From Desulfuromonadaceae bacterium (lineage in GTDB: Bacteria; Desulfobacterota; Desulfuromonadia; Geobacterales; Pseudopelobacteraceae): 64,000 bases of DNA. A program made the position numbers and the translations under genes. This document shows positions 34,453-42,391 of this stretch, piece after piece (positions within the stretch are counted from its first letter, which is position 1; each line of letters opens with the position of its first letter). Location of the stretch: NCBI GenBank assembly GCA_028687585.1, contig JAQTZV010000013.1:62001-126000 (forward strand). The letters are read 5' to 3'. The notes below the pieces were generated by a model. It did no database searches. It was not told the DNA's origin and saw only the letters and a list, made by a program, of their open reading frames with translations.

Positions 34453-36357
34453 CTACAGCCGATTCAAACGGTTTTTATTAATATAGTTCGTTCCCTGAAA
34501 ATAGCCTAACGCATCCAGAAGCAGTTCCTCCTGCGGTTTTATCACCGTAGTAGCTCCATCTTTCCGGTCAAAGCTGAAATAATCGACCACCTTCTTCGGA
34601 CCGAGTACCAGCAGCTTGTCGCCTTGAATATAGCCAAGCTTCTGATACGTTGAAATAAAGGCCCTGTCAGTCCAGAGATCTGACGTAAGAATATTTTTGC
34701 CAACAAATGCACTGGTATATTTCATGTCAAGCAGGCCGAGAACCGTTGGAGCAACGTCAATCTGGCTCATCATACGATCGACTACCCGTGGTTTGATATG
34801 CGAGGGAGCATAAATAAAGAGCGGAATTTCGTAATTTTTTACCGGTAGTGCCAGTTTTGCCGCACTGCCGGCACAGTGATCGGCAACAATAATAAACAGG
34901 GTATCGTTAAACCACGGCTTCTTTTTTGCTTCAGCCAGGAGCCTCCCAATCGCATAATCTGCGTACTTTACCCCGCCATCCCGACCGGTATGCGACGGAA
35001 TATCAATCTTCCCCTCCGGATAGGTGAAGGGGCGGTGATTCGACGTGGTCATCACGACACTGAAAAAAGGCTTTTTATCGGCATGTGAACGGTCAGCCTC
35101 TTTGATAACCTTCAAAAAAAGATCCTCGTCACAGACGCCCCAGGCATTGGTAAAGGTTATCTCTTCTTTGGAAAAGTTCGTCCGGTCAATTGCTTTAAAA
35201 CCGTTATGTTCGTAAAAATAGTTCATGTTGTCGAAATAACCATGGCCGGCATAGATAAACTTGTTATCGTAGCCTTTCTCCTTCATGACAGAACCCCATG
35301 AAACAAAATTTTCATTGTTAGGCCGTTTCACGATCGAAGTACCGGGTAATGGCGGCATCGAAAGGGTAAGCGCCTCAAGACCACGTACCGTACGGGTCCC
35401 GGTTGCATACAGATGCGAGAAGGAGAGCGATTCTGTGGCCAGTTTATCCAGGTTCGGTGTAAGCCCCTTGGTACTGCCGAATGCGGTCAGATATTCGGCA
35501 CTCAGGCTTTCTTCAATCACCAGAACAATATTCAGACGTTTTTCCACGCCACCCGGCTGAATAACCCGCAAAATCGAGGGGCCATCCTTGTCAACAAAGC
35601 GGCTCTCTTTTTCCTGCACCATGCTCCTTAAGCGAGCAATAACCGTTTTATCATCCCTGTTGACATAAAATTTATTGAAATTAAGTTCATTATTTCTAAA
35701 CGCCGAAAAGAGACAGTAAATACCGTTTCCTGCCAGCTCGTTCGCATAATTATTCGGTGATATCTGCGAGAGCGAGAGATCAACAACAGAAAATGAAAGC
35801 AGCGGCAGAGTGAAAATTGCCGCGCCAACCTTCAGGCGACCACCGATTTTTGATGCATAGGAAAATGATCGTGAAAGGTGTTTTCTAAACGGCAGGAATA
35901 CGCCGATATTGAGCAGCAGCAGTACCGCAAGAATTGCAGTCACCGGGTAGGATTCTCTGATGTTGCGAACAACTTCAGTGGTATATATCAGGTAATCAAC
36001 AGCAATAAAATTAAAGCGGGTGGCGAATTCATCAAAGAACGTGTATTCGGCAACGACATTAAAAAGCATGAGATAGGTAGTGACAAACAGTGCCAAGTAT
36101 GAGCACCACCTGAACAAAACGCTGTTGAACACCCGATCGGGAAGGATAACAACAATTACTACCAACGGGATGACACAATATGAAAAAGTCACGCAGTCAA
36201 AGAAAAACCCGACCGCGTATATTTTAACAAACAATAGCGGCTTCAGATCCAGCTGGGGAAGCGATTTTACCAGTAGAATAGTCCGGGTCAGCACTGAAAA
36301 AACAACAATAGTCAGCCAGAATGTGTAAAGCGAATGAAACCTGTTTTTTATCTGCAT
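34453..36357 (-). CDS. LTA-synthase-like phosphoglycerol/phosphoethanolamine transferase
   Basis: 634 residues. Five N-terminal membrane segments (about 1-190) are followed by an extracytoplasmic alkaline-phosphatase/sulfatase-fold domain (about 280-620). Active-site correspondences to LtaS: Glu in NIVLVIEESLS, nucleophile Thr in TGTRTVRGLEA, and the DH pair in VADHCAG; TTSNHRPFTYPEG is also typical of this family. LtaS-type enzymes move phosphoglycerol, and relatives move phosphoethanolamine onto lipid or glycan. In a Gram-negative the likely product is a modified periplasmic glycan or lipid A. A truncated duplicate lies at 28297-29779. It is followed by an IPT-domain gene and two LptF/G-type permeases. 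Confidence 0.88.
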   Translation of the reverse strand: MQIKNRFHSLYTFWLTIVVFSVLTRTILLVKSLPQLDLKPLLFVKIYAVGFFFDCVTFSYCVIPLVVIVVILPDRVFNSVLFRWCSYLALFVTTYLMLFNVVAEYTFFDEFATRFNFIAVDYLIYTTEVVRNIRESYPVTAILAVLLLLNIGVFLPFRKHLSRSFSYASKIGGRLKVGAAIFTLPLLSFSVVDLSLSQISPNNYANELAGNGIYCLFSAFRNNELNFNKFYVNRDDKTVIARLRSMVQEKESRFVDKDGPSILRVIQPGGVEKRLNIVLVIEESLSAEYLTAFGSTKGLTPNLDKLATESLSFSHLYATGTRTVRGLEALTLSMPPLPGTSIVKRPNNENFVSWGSVMKEKGYDNKFIYAGHGYFDNMNYFYEHNGFKAIDRTNFSKEEITFTNAWGVCDEDLFLKVIKEADRSHADKKPFFSVVMTTSNHRPFTYPEGKIDIPSHTGRDGGVKYADYAIGRLLAEAKKKPWFNDTLFIIVADHCAGSAAKLALPVKNYEIPLFIYAPSHIKPRVVDRMMSQIDVAPTVLGLLDMKYTSAFVGKNILTSDLWTDRAFISTYQKLGYIQGDKLLVLGPKKVVDYFSFDRKDGATTVIKPQEELLLDALGYFQGTNYINKNRLNRL

Positions 36358-36398
36358 ATGCTAAAGATCCTTATAAACATATAAACATGGAATTGGAA

Positions 36399-37322
36399 TC
36401 AGGGCGCAGAGACGGTAATAACCTGGCTCCCCTCACCTCCTGAATTGATAATTTGAAGCTTGAAATCCTTATCAACCGAAGAGTATGGATGCCGTTGATA
36501 AATCATTTTTGTACAGTCAACGTATAATAGCTTTTCCCGGTCTGCCGCGTCCTGCCCACCACGTCCGCCAATCCGGATGCCGTCAACGTAAATCGATGAA
36601 TTCTGGCTGAAGTTATTTCCGGTAATAATCAGTTCATAAAAGTTAACATAATCGCTGCCAACGGTTACCTGGCCAATTTCCGGTTTGGTTGTGACGACCA
36701 GCGCCAGCGACTCTGAGCCGTTTTCGGGTGAGTTTTTGACTAACACCTGATGAAGCCCGCCCGCGACAGGTGGAACGACAAACGAGAGAGATTCCGATGA
36801 AACCGGCGTGCTGCCTAGTACCGCCCCGTCAAAAAAAAGCATGGAAGATTTGCCGAAGTTTTTGCCACTGACCATCACTTCCCGCTCTCTGCCTGAAGCA
36901 CAAAAACTGATCTGAGCCGGCTGCAGCGATGTAATTACCGGTCGTAACGGAAGAACCGTAAAATTATACGACCTGCCGATAGTACCGTCAGAACGCTTCA
37001 GATAGAGGGCATAAATACCTGCCTCCAACTGTGGCGGGACAATAAATTCAATCTGCCGGGGATCACTTATTCGTACAGCAATTTCCGCACTCCCCATAAA
37101 AACAGTGGCATTTTCACCGAATCCGGTTCCGGACAGCGCAACCTTTGTTCCAGGTTCAGCCTGCGCCGGGATAATACTCAGGATAGTAATCGGAGGCGCC
37201 AAAGGAACAACGGCAGAAGCAACATCACTCTTCACCCGCTTTGGACGGTCCGCTGCGGCAGCACCTGATGCCAGAAAAAAACAGAATACAATTGTGAACA
37301 TCTGTACCGTAGCAAGAAGCAT
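36399..37322 (-). CDS. Secreted IPT/TIG-domain protein
   Basis: 307 residues from the ATG at 37322, chosen because GGAGGGTACAC directly precedes it. The signal peptide is LLATVQMFTIVFCFFLASGAAA. Three immunoglobulin-like IPT repeats follow, each opening with a proline-rich strand and a GxxFG turn: ALSGTGFGENATVFMG, VSGKNFGKSSMLFFDG and ITGNNFSQNSSIYVDG. It is probably periplasmic or surface-exposed. It starts 34 bp after the LptF/G-family gene, so the three genes form one operon. Binding partner unknown. Confidence 0.82.
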   Translation of the reverse strand: MLLATVQMFTIVFCFFLASGAAAADRPKRVKSDVASAVVPLAPPITILSIIPAQAEPGTKVALSGTGFGENATVFMGSAEIAVRISDPRQIEFIVPPQLEAGIYALYLKRSDGTIGRSYNFTVLPLRPVITSLQPAQISFCASGREREVMVSGKNFGKSSMLFFDGAVLGSTPVSSESLSFVVPPVAGGLHQVLVKNSPENGSESLALVVTTKPEIGQVTVGSDYVNFYELIITGNNFSQNSSIYVDGIRIGGRGGQDAADREKLLYVDCTKMIYQRHPYSSVDKDFKLQIINSGGEGSQVITVSAP

Positions 37323-37355
37323 GTGTACCCTCCATTCAGTGCGGATCATGTACCG

Positions 37356-38435
37356 TCACCCTTTAACCGACATCGACATCCAGAGGCCTCCCAGCATAAA
37401 TATAACATTGGCGCCCCATGCGGCAACAACAGGAGTCAAAACACCGCTGCGGCCATACGAAAGAAGTACCGCATTAACCACAAAATAAGCGAAACTGATC
37501 CCGATGCTTGCTCCGATCCCCATACTGATGCTTCCGGAGCGGCTGTTTCGCAGAGCGAAGGGGATACCGAGCAATACCATAATCACCGCAGCAAACGGAG
37601 TTGATATTTTAGCATGCATCAGTGTGTAGTAGCGGTACGCCTGATATCCGCCACGTTTCAGATTTTCAGCATACTCCTTCAGCACGCGAATACTCATATT
37701 GTCGGCATCACGTTCCAACACCTGTAAATCTTCTATTTTAAGATTGAGATCCACGGCCATCGCCGGAATAACGTTCTCTTTAAACCCGACCGGAATCAGG
37801 AATTTTTTTTCTGTTACGTTGTGCAGCATCCATCGCCCATCCTGATAAATCGCCGTATCTGCATCAACTCTGCTGACAGGAATCATGGCCGCATCAACAT
37901 TCCAGACAACAACACCGCTCAATGTTCGTGTTTTAGGTTCAAACAGCTGCGCCTGAAGAATCAGAGAGTCGGACCTGAACCAGATATTGTTGCGTTTGAA
38001 GGTGAGATTATCACCTTTTTTCTTGATCTTGATCCGATCAATCTGTTCTGTTCGGGCATAGGTATAGGGAAGAATTATTTCCGCGTTAAGCAGGAGCAAT
38101 ATACTGGCAACAAACCCCAGTGTCAGCATCGGAAATGAAATTTTCAGCAGACTGATACCACAACTACGCATGGCAATAATTTCACTGTCACGGGACAGAA
38201 CGCCAAGAGTAAGCAGTGTGGCCATAAGTATTGAAAACGTGGCCGTCCGACTTACCATTTCCGGGAGTTTCCAGGCGAAATACTGTAACGCATCACCCGC
38301 ATCCGCACCGGCGCGCAAAAAACGGGGAATTTTCTCGATCATGTCAATAACGAGATAAAGCCCGATAAATCCGCACAGGCAGAGTAACAGAAGGCGCAGC
38401 CAAGTTTTGGCAATATACCTGTCCAGAAGAGACAT
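37356..38435 (-). CDS. lptG: LptF/LptG-family permease (second of pair, LptG-like)
   Basis: 359 residues from ATG at 38435, one base after the stop of the preceding permease gene (TGATATG). YjgP/YjgQ-family build: two membrane segments near the N-terminus, a large periplasmic domain (about 130-260), then C-terminal membrane segments (FAAVIMVLLGIPFALRNSR, GISFAYFVVNAVLLSYGRSG). With its partner it should form the inner-membrane part of the LPS exporter that works with LptB. The pairing and position decide the LptG label; sequence alone does not separate F from G firmly. Confidence 0.88.
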   Translation of the reverse strand: MSLLDRYIAKTWLRLLLLCLCGFIGLYLVIDMIEKIPRFLRAGADAGDALQYFAWKLPEMVSRTATFSILMATLLTLGVLSRDSEIIAMRSCGISLLKISFPMLTLGFVASILLLLNAEIILPYTYARTEQIDRIKIKKKGDNLTFKRNNIWFRSDSLILQAQLFEPKTRTLSGVVVWNVDAAMIPVSRVDADTAIYQDGRWMLHNVTEKKFLIPVGFKENVIPAMAVDLNLKIEDLQVLERDADNMSIRVLKEYAENLKRGGYQAYRYYTLMHAKISTPFAAVIMVLLGIPFALRNSRSGSISMGIGASIGISFAYFVVNAVLLSYGRSGVLTPVVAAWGANVIFMLGGLWMSMSVKG

Positions 38436-38436
38436 A

Positions 38437-39585
38437 TCAGGCTGACCTTCGAAAGAATTCAAGAACCGTCTTCAGCTGTAGTCGGGGCAGACTCTTTTCC
38501 AGAGATGCCAACCGCAGAAAATACAATCCGATGGCGATGAAAACCAGGTTAGGAAGCCAAAGAGCAATAGAGCCGGGTAAAAGTCCCTTCTCCGGAAAAG
38601 TTTTGGCAACTGACATCATGACATAATAGGCAAGTATGATTAAAATACTGACGGCAAAGCCTCCCGATTTACCGGAACGACGATTCTGTATCCCCAGCGG
38701 CACGGCCAGGATTGCGAAAACAAACGAAGCGCATGGAAAGGTAAAACGGCTATGGAATTCAGTTCGATGTTTGCGGCGGATATTGGCCGGGATAGCCGGA
38801 TCATTCATCTGGCGTATCAGATCCGATAGCCATATGTCTGACTCATTACGAGGCAGTGGAGTACTACTCTCCGTACCACCAACCGTCATACTGTATTCTC
38901 CAAAATATACCAACCGGTAGAGGCCATCTTCTCCGGCCATATGAATTGAGCCGTCCTGCAAAGACAATCGCAGAGCATTGCTGCCGGATGTTCCGGAAAT
39001 GACGCCATCACGGGCAAAAATTGTCATGGGCCGTGACGTATTACGGCCATCATGAATAACAACCCCTTTCAACTGTTTACTCTTCTCTTCATAATGGTCC
39101 GTATACATAACGACACCCGGGATATCATCCCAAAAGGTCTTTTCCCTGATTGTAGCAGTGATATTATTCGTTAATACCCGCAGACTAAGCTCCCTGAATG
39201 AGCTGTTTCCCCATGGCGCTCCAATCGCACTGACACCAAACGCAAGCAGGACAGCGACAACTGCACAAAAAATAACCGGCGGCATCACCTGATAAAGACT
39301 TATGCCGCTGGCCTTGATGACGACAATTTCGTTATCAGCCGAAAGCCTCCCGAAGGCCAGCAGGACAGCCAGCAAAAAGGCCATAGGAATCGTATAAATC
39401 AGAAAAGACGGGATGAGATACAGGATCATTTTACAGACATCTGCAAGTGGAACACCGCGAGTCACGACGAGTTCTGTTAACTTGATCAGGCGCCCCATGA
39501 GAAGAACCATGGTAAATATTACGAGACCCAGCAGGAATAGCGAGGAAATTTCGCGAATTATGTAGAAGGATAAAATGCGTTTCAC
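38437..39585 (-). CDS. lptF: LptF/LptG-family permease (first of pair, LptF-like)
   Basis: 382 residues from a GTG at 39585 (KRILSFYIIREISSLFLLGL). A longer frame starts at ATG 39645 but this lies inside a REP palindrome, so it is rejected. Features: first membrane segments, the conserved LSADNEIVVIKASGISLYQV cytoplasmic coupling helix, a periplasmic domain and C-terminal helices after NRRSGKSGGFAVS. No clear Shine-Dalgarno precedes the GTG. It heads the operon lptF-lptG-IPT gene and marks the edge of the CRISPR island. Confidence 0.87.
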   Translation of the reverse strand: MKRILSFYIIREISSLFLLGLVIFTMVLLMGRLIKLTELVVTRGVPLADVCKMILYLIPSFLIYTIPMAFLLAVLLAFGRLSADNEIVVIKASGISLYQVMPPVIFCAVVAVLLAFGVSAIGAPWGNSSFRELSLRVLTNNITATIREKTFWDDIPGVVMYTDHYEEKSKQLKGVVIHDGRNTSRPMTIFARDGVISGTSGSNALRLSLQDGSIHMAGEDGLYRLVYFGEYSMTVGGTESSTPLPRNESDIWLSDLIRQMNDPAIPANIRRKHRTEFHSRFTFPCASFVFAILAVPLGIQNRRSGKSGGFAVSILIILAYYVMMSVAKTFPEKGLLPGSIALWLPNLVFIAIGLYFLRLASLEKSLPRLQLKTVLEFFRRSA

Positions 39586-39623
39586 AGCGGCGATGATACA
39601 TGAGTGGGAGAATTGTGTAAAGG

Positions 39624-39665
39624 GGCGGATGTAGGGGCAATTCATGATTTGCCCCTACATCCGCC
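39624..39665. repeat. REP palindrome at the lptF start
   Basis: A 17-bp perfect inverted repeat (39624-39640 and 39649-39665) with both arms containing GTAGGGGCAA, so it is a head-to-head pair of REPs. It is the lptF-side outermost REP element of the island. Confidence 0.8.
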
Positions 39666-39763
39666 GCCAACGACAACAACGCGCAACCAAAGGCTTTGGC
39701 GGGGCCGATGAAATGCTTCACTGTTTTGTTTGCTCAGTTTTCTCCCTTTATGGTGAGTAATAC
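39666..39763. repeat. ~100-bp direct repeat, copy A
   Basis: From GCCAACGACAACAACG through AACCAAAGGC, GGCCGATGAAATG, CACTGTTTTG and GCTCAG to GGTGAGTAATAC. The same order and near-identical blocks return at 40727-40825, on the other side of the toxin-antitoxin pair. Confidence 0.7.
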
Positions 39764-39764
39764 A

Positions 39765-39789
39765 TCATCCCCTCGCTTGCGGGGAACAG
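39765..39789. repeat. Solitary type I-E-like CRISPR repeat
   Basis: The 25 bases read TCATCCCC, TCGCTTG, CGGGGAACAG in sequence, close to the reverse complement of known Geobacter-type I-E repeats (TGTTCCCCGC...GCGGGGATGA) with about three differences. Only one copy; no second repeat or I-E cas gene is present in the window. Confidence 0.4.
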
Positions 39790-39945
39790 TGGCCGCCAAT
39801 CCAGACCAGCAAGCAGCCGACCCGTGCGGCAAGAACAACCGATGAATGGCAAACACGCGTCCCCGGTTCCGGCATCAAACAAGCCACCGTACCGATGGGA
39901 ATATGAGGATGGTCATAAAAAACCTTTAAAGTGGGTAAATGGGTA

Positions 39946-39974
39946 TTGTGGCATATTTTCACTTGTGCTACTAT
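39946..39974 (+). promoter_or_regulatory. Sigma-70 promoter of the toxin-antitoxin operon
   Basis: TTGTGG at 39946-39951, a 17-bp spacer, and TACTAT at 39969-39974, 21 bp before the antitoxin ATG, which has a CAGGAGATAA site. Confidence 0.65.
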
Positions 39975-39995
39975 ATTACTCAGGAGATAACCATC

Positions 39996-40265
39996 ATGTT
40001 ACTACAAACTGACGCCAGACGCCGAATTACACTCCCACCGATAGCTGGAATCAATCCAGGGGATGCCATTGACCTCGAAATACTTGAAGATGGCCGAATC
40101 ATGCTGATCCCCATCGAACCAGTGCCAAAGCATCAGTTGTGGGCTTGGACTACTGAGGCCAAGCAAGCCATAAGTGCTTCGCTAACGGATCCTCGTCCAT
40201 CAACCGTTGTAGAAAACGCCGAAGATGCTGCCAAACTTGCCGCGAGGTGGTCAGGTGAAAATTGA
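39996..40265 (+). CDS. AbrB/MazE-type antitoxin
   Basis: 89 residues from the ATG at 39996 (CAGGAGATAA upstream). The SpoVT-AbrB swapped-hairpin pattern is clear: LLQTDARRRITLPPIAGINP, then DAIDLEILEDGRIMLIP. The C-terminal half (residues 45-89) is the toxin-binding extension. It should repress its own promoter and neutralise the toxin encoded next. Overlaps the toxin start by 11 bases. Confidence 0.85.
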   Translation: MLLQTDARRRITLPPIAGINPGDAIDLEILEDGRIMLIPIEPVPKHQLWAWTTEAKQAISASLTDPRPSTVVENAEDAAKLAARWSGEN

Positions 40266-40548
40266 GGTGCGACCTGGCTTCGATGAAGCAGTCATGGCAG
40301 CAGAACTCTCAACTCGCAAAGCTGCCGCTAAAACGGTGCAATTGCTTCAATCCCTTGATTTGGTGCAGCTATGGAGTCACCCCGGTCTCAATTTCGAAAA
40401 ACTTCACGGCATGGTAGAACCGTTAACCGGTCAGCAATTATTCTCCCTTCGTATCACCGGCAGTGCTCGCGCTATTACATGCCTTCTCAATGGACCTGTC
40501 ATTGTTCTGATCAGTTTACATGTTCAGCATGATAAGGCTTACAGATAA
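40255..40548 (+). CDS. RelE/ParE-superfamily toxin
   Basis: 97 residues from GTG at 40255 with AGGTGGTCAG upstream. The RelE/ParE fold is indicated by KIEVRPGFDEAVMAAELSTR, then LWSHPGLNFEKLHG, LFSLRITGSARAITCLL and VIVLISLHVQHDKAYR. The His in the C-terminal SLHVQHDKAYR matches the YoeB/ParE C-terminal pattern. In this superfamily targets are mRNA on the ribosome or DNA gyrase; which applies here is unknown. It is paired with the AbrB-type antitoxin and lies 355 bp before the CRISPR array. Confidence 0.82.
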   Translation: MKIEVRPGFDEAVMAAELSTRKAAAKTVQLLQSLDLVQLWSHPGLNFEKLHGMVEPLTGQQLFSLRITGSARAITCLLNGPVIVLISLHVQHDKAYR

Positions 40549-40637
40549 TTGCGTACGGCATGTTCCCATCTCGGCGAAAACACTTTTTTCTCAGTTGCAA
40601 ACGACACCGGCATATCTGAAAGGCTGTCCCGGCCATC

Positions 40638-40708
40638 GTAAGGGCGCTTCTTGCCGCGCCCGCCGGTGATTTGCCGATTCCGTAGGGGCGATACCTTGCG
40701 TTCGCCCG
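40638..40708 (+). repeat. Two REP elements between toxin gene and CRISPR array
   Basis: First: GTAA followed by a GGGCGC/GCGCCC stem (40638-40661). Second: GTAG followed by a GGGCGA/TCGCCC stem (40682-40708). They represent the two REP subtypes seen in the island. Confidence 0.78.
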
Positions 40709-40726
40709 GTTTTGGTTCACCCCCGC

Positions 40727-40825
40727 GCCAACGATAACAACCCACAACCAAAGGCCTTGGCCGGGCCGATGAAATGTTTCACTGTTTTGCTTGCTCAGCT
40801 TTCGCCTTCACGGTGAATACTGCAT
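40727..40825. repeat. ~100-bp direct repeat, copy B
   Basis: Near-identical to 39666-39763: GCCAACGATAACAAC, AACCAAAGGC, GGGCCGATGAAATG, CACTGTTTTG, GCTCAG and GGTGAATACTG occur in the same order and spacing. It ends 79 bp before the first CRISPR repeat. Confidence 0.7.
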
Positions 40826-40903
40826 TTCCCTGTGCAAACAAACCGTTTCCCAAGTACATTCGTTAATCTACCAGCTGTGTGCCTTTGCCCGTGACCTCGT
40901 TTT

Positions 40904-41804
40904 GTTTCAATCCTCGCCCGCCCAAATAGGACGGGCGCTCGAGAAGTTGTGTACGTACGTACCAATGAATACCAGTTTCAATCCTCGCCCGCCCAAATAG
41001 GACGGGCGCTCTCGACTTTTCTGTACGCAGTTTCTTTGCTTCATCGCTGTTTCAATCCTCGCCCGCCCAAATAGGACGGGCGCTCACCAATGAGACCAAT
41101 AAAATACCTGATCATTCACGTTTCAATCCTCGCCCGCCCAAATAGGACGGGCGCTCAGGGGCACGCCCTGGTTGATCTGATAGGCATCATAGTTTCAATC
41201 CTCGCCCGCCCAAATAGGACGGGCGCTCAAACAAGTCGGTACCCAATCCGCATATATATAAACTGTTTCAATCCTCGCCCGCCCAAATAGGACGGGCGCT
41301 CAAGGCGCTGAACGAAAAGCGGATTCACCCGACGCAGTTTCAATCCTCGCCCGCCCAAATAGGACGGGCGCTCACCCGTTTATTGTAATGTGTTTCGGTA
41401 GCATCGTGGTTTCAATCCTCGCCCGCCCAAATAGGACGGGCGCTCCAGATGTCGGATCAACGGTGTCTCTGAGGGCGTTGTTTCAATCCTCGCCCGCCCA
41501 AATAGGACGGGCGCTCGTATGATCTCGCGTTGTGCGGCGTAGGAGTCATCAAGTTTCAATCCTCGCCCGCCCAAATAGGACGGGCGCTCGCGGTACTTTC
41601 GGTTGGCAGGCCGATTTCATCAATGTTTCAATCCTCGCCCGCCCAAATAGGACGGGCGCTCGCCGCACGGCAATTTACGAAAGGAGCGACAACATGGTTT
41701 CAATCCTCGCCCGCCCAAATAGGACGGGCGCTCCCAGCCCGACTGCATTGGAGAGTGGTTGTATTCTGTTTCAATCCTCGCCCGCCCAAATAGGACGGGC
41801 GCTC
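40904..41804 (-). CRISPR. Type I-C CRISPR array, 13 repeats and 12 spacers
   Basis: Thirteen identical 37-bp repeats start at 40904, 40975, 41049, 41120, 41192, 41265, 41337, 41409, 41480, 41553, 41625, 41697 and 41768. Spacers are 34-37 bp. On the plus strand each repeat opens GTTTCAATCCTCGCCCGCCC and closes GACGGGCGCTC. Read on the minus strand it gives an 8-bp stem (with one G-U pair) around a TATTT loop and ends in GAGGATTGAAAC, which fits the 5' handle of Cas5c-processed crRNA. This orientation matches cas gene direction and puts the leader at the cas2 side. No repeat shows degeneracy, suggesting a recently active or young array. No spacer was seen to match another part of the window. 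Confidence 0.97.
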
Positions 41805-41975
41805 TGTCCTATCAAAAAGAGGACAGTTTCCAACAAGTTATTCCACTATTATTGCGAACCTGATTTAACAGTTACCATAGCTTGCGCAACTCACTCCTAT
41901 TTCACCTCTAACCATCTGATTTTCCAGCGTCGCGAACACCCCCCGTTTTCTGCATGCGCACCCGGTTCGCGCAAC
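41805..41975 (-). promoter_or_regulatory. Presumed CRISPR leader between cas2 and array
   Basis: 171 bp between the array and the end of cas2. Next to the first repeat lies the inverted repeat TGTCCT-N9-AGGACA (41805-41825). GCGCAACTCAC is repeated at 41884-41894 and 41969-41979, the second copy running into the cas2 stop region. The array is transcribed away from cas2 in this reading, so this should contain its promoter and adaptation signals. Confidence 0.65.
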
Positions 41976-42269
41976 TCACACAACCAGCGTCTCTTCATCA
42001 AAGAATACTGTTCTGGTTGCACCGTACTCCTCGACACGCTTTTCTCTCGGCTCTGTTAAACGGTAGAGCCGAAGATTATCCAACTCCAGTCTAACCTCTT
42101 TCAGCAACCGTCGCCGAAGTTGCTCAAACTTCATCTCGTCCACCTGGCACTCAAAAACCGACTTCTGTACCCGCTGTCCGAAATTCTTGCAGACCTGAGC
42201 CACCCGCCGCAGGCGCCTTCTTCCATCGCGTGTCTCAGTATTAACGTCGTAACAGACAACTACCCACAT
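41976..42269 (-). CDS. cas2: CRISPR adaptation endonuclease Cas2
   Basis: 97 residues from ATG at 42269 with GAGGTGCTTT upstream; the longer frame start at 42296 has no such signal. It opens with the hydrophobic strand WVVVCYDVNTETRDGRRRLR, where the Asp is the usual Cas2 metal residue, followed by KNFGQRVQKSVFEC and a C-terminal YRLTEPREKRVEEYG. It binds Cas1 in the integration complex. It is the last cas gene before the leader. Confidence 0.96.
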   Translation of the reverse strand: MWVVVCYDVNTETRDGRRRLRRVAQVCKNFGQRVQKSVFECQVDEMKFEQLRRRLLKEVRLELDNLRLYRLTEPREKRVEEYGATRTVFFDEETLVV

Positions 42270-42391
42270 AAAGCACCTCGTAAAAGCTGAAGGCAAATCC
42301 GCCTAAATCCCTTTATGCCCAGAGGGTACCTTAAAAAAGGGGGGACTTTTAGACACCCCACTTTGTAAAAGGGGCCGGGAGGGATGTGCCG

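Larger units (their letters stand above)
39586..39995. other. 410-bp intergenic region at the edge of the CRISPR island
   Basis: Holds the REP palindrome 39624-39665, the first ~100-bp direct repeat (39666-39763), a lone type I-E-like CRISPR repeat (39765-39789) and the antitoxin promoter (39946-39974). No gene. Confidence 0.6.
40549..40903. other. 355-bp region between toxin gene and CRISPR array
   Basis: Holds two REP elements (40638-40661 and 40682-40708) and the second copy of the ~100-bp direct repeat (40727-40825). No gene. This is the leader-distal flank of the array. Confidence 0.6.

Noticed and set aside
39643..39645. ATG at 39645 as start of lptF
   Set aside because: It lies in the loop of a REP palindrome and would add 20 residues unlike the family; the GTG at 39585 gives the usual LptF N-terminus.
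40904..41804. Self-targeting spacer, for example against hisS as reported for Pelobacter carbinolicus
   Set aside because: Reading all twelve spacers against the genes in this window gave no match; the rest of the genome could not be checked.
41530..42059. Plus-strand frames running through the CRISPR array
   Set aside because: They encode the same repeat translation again and again (FQSSPAQIGRAL, SILARPNRTGA) and are an artefact of the repeats.
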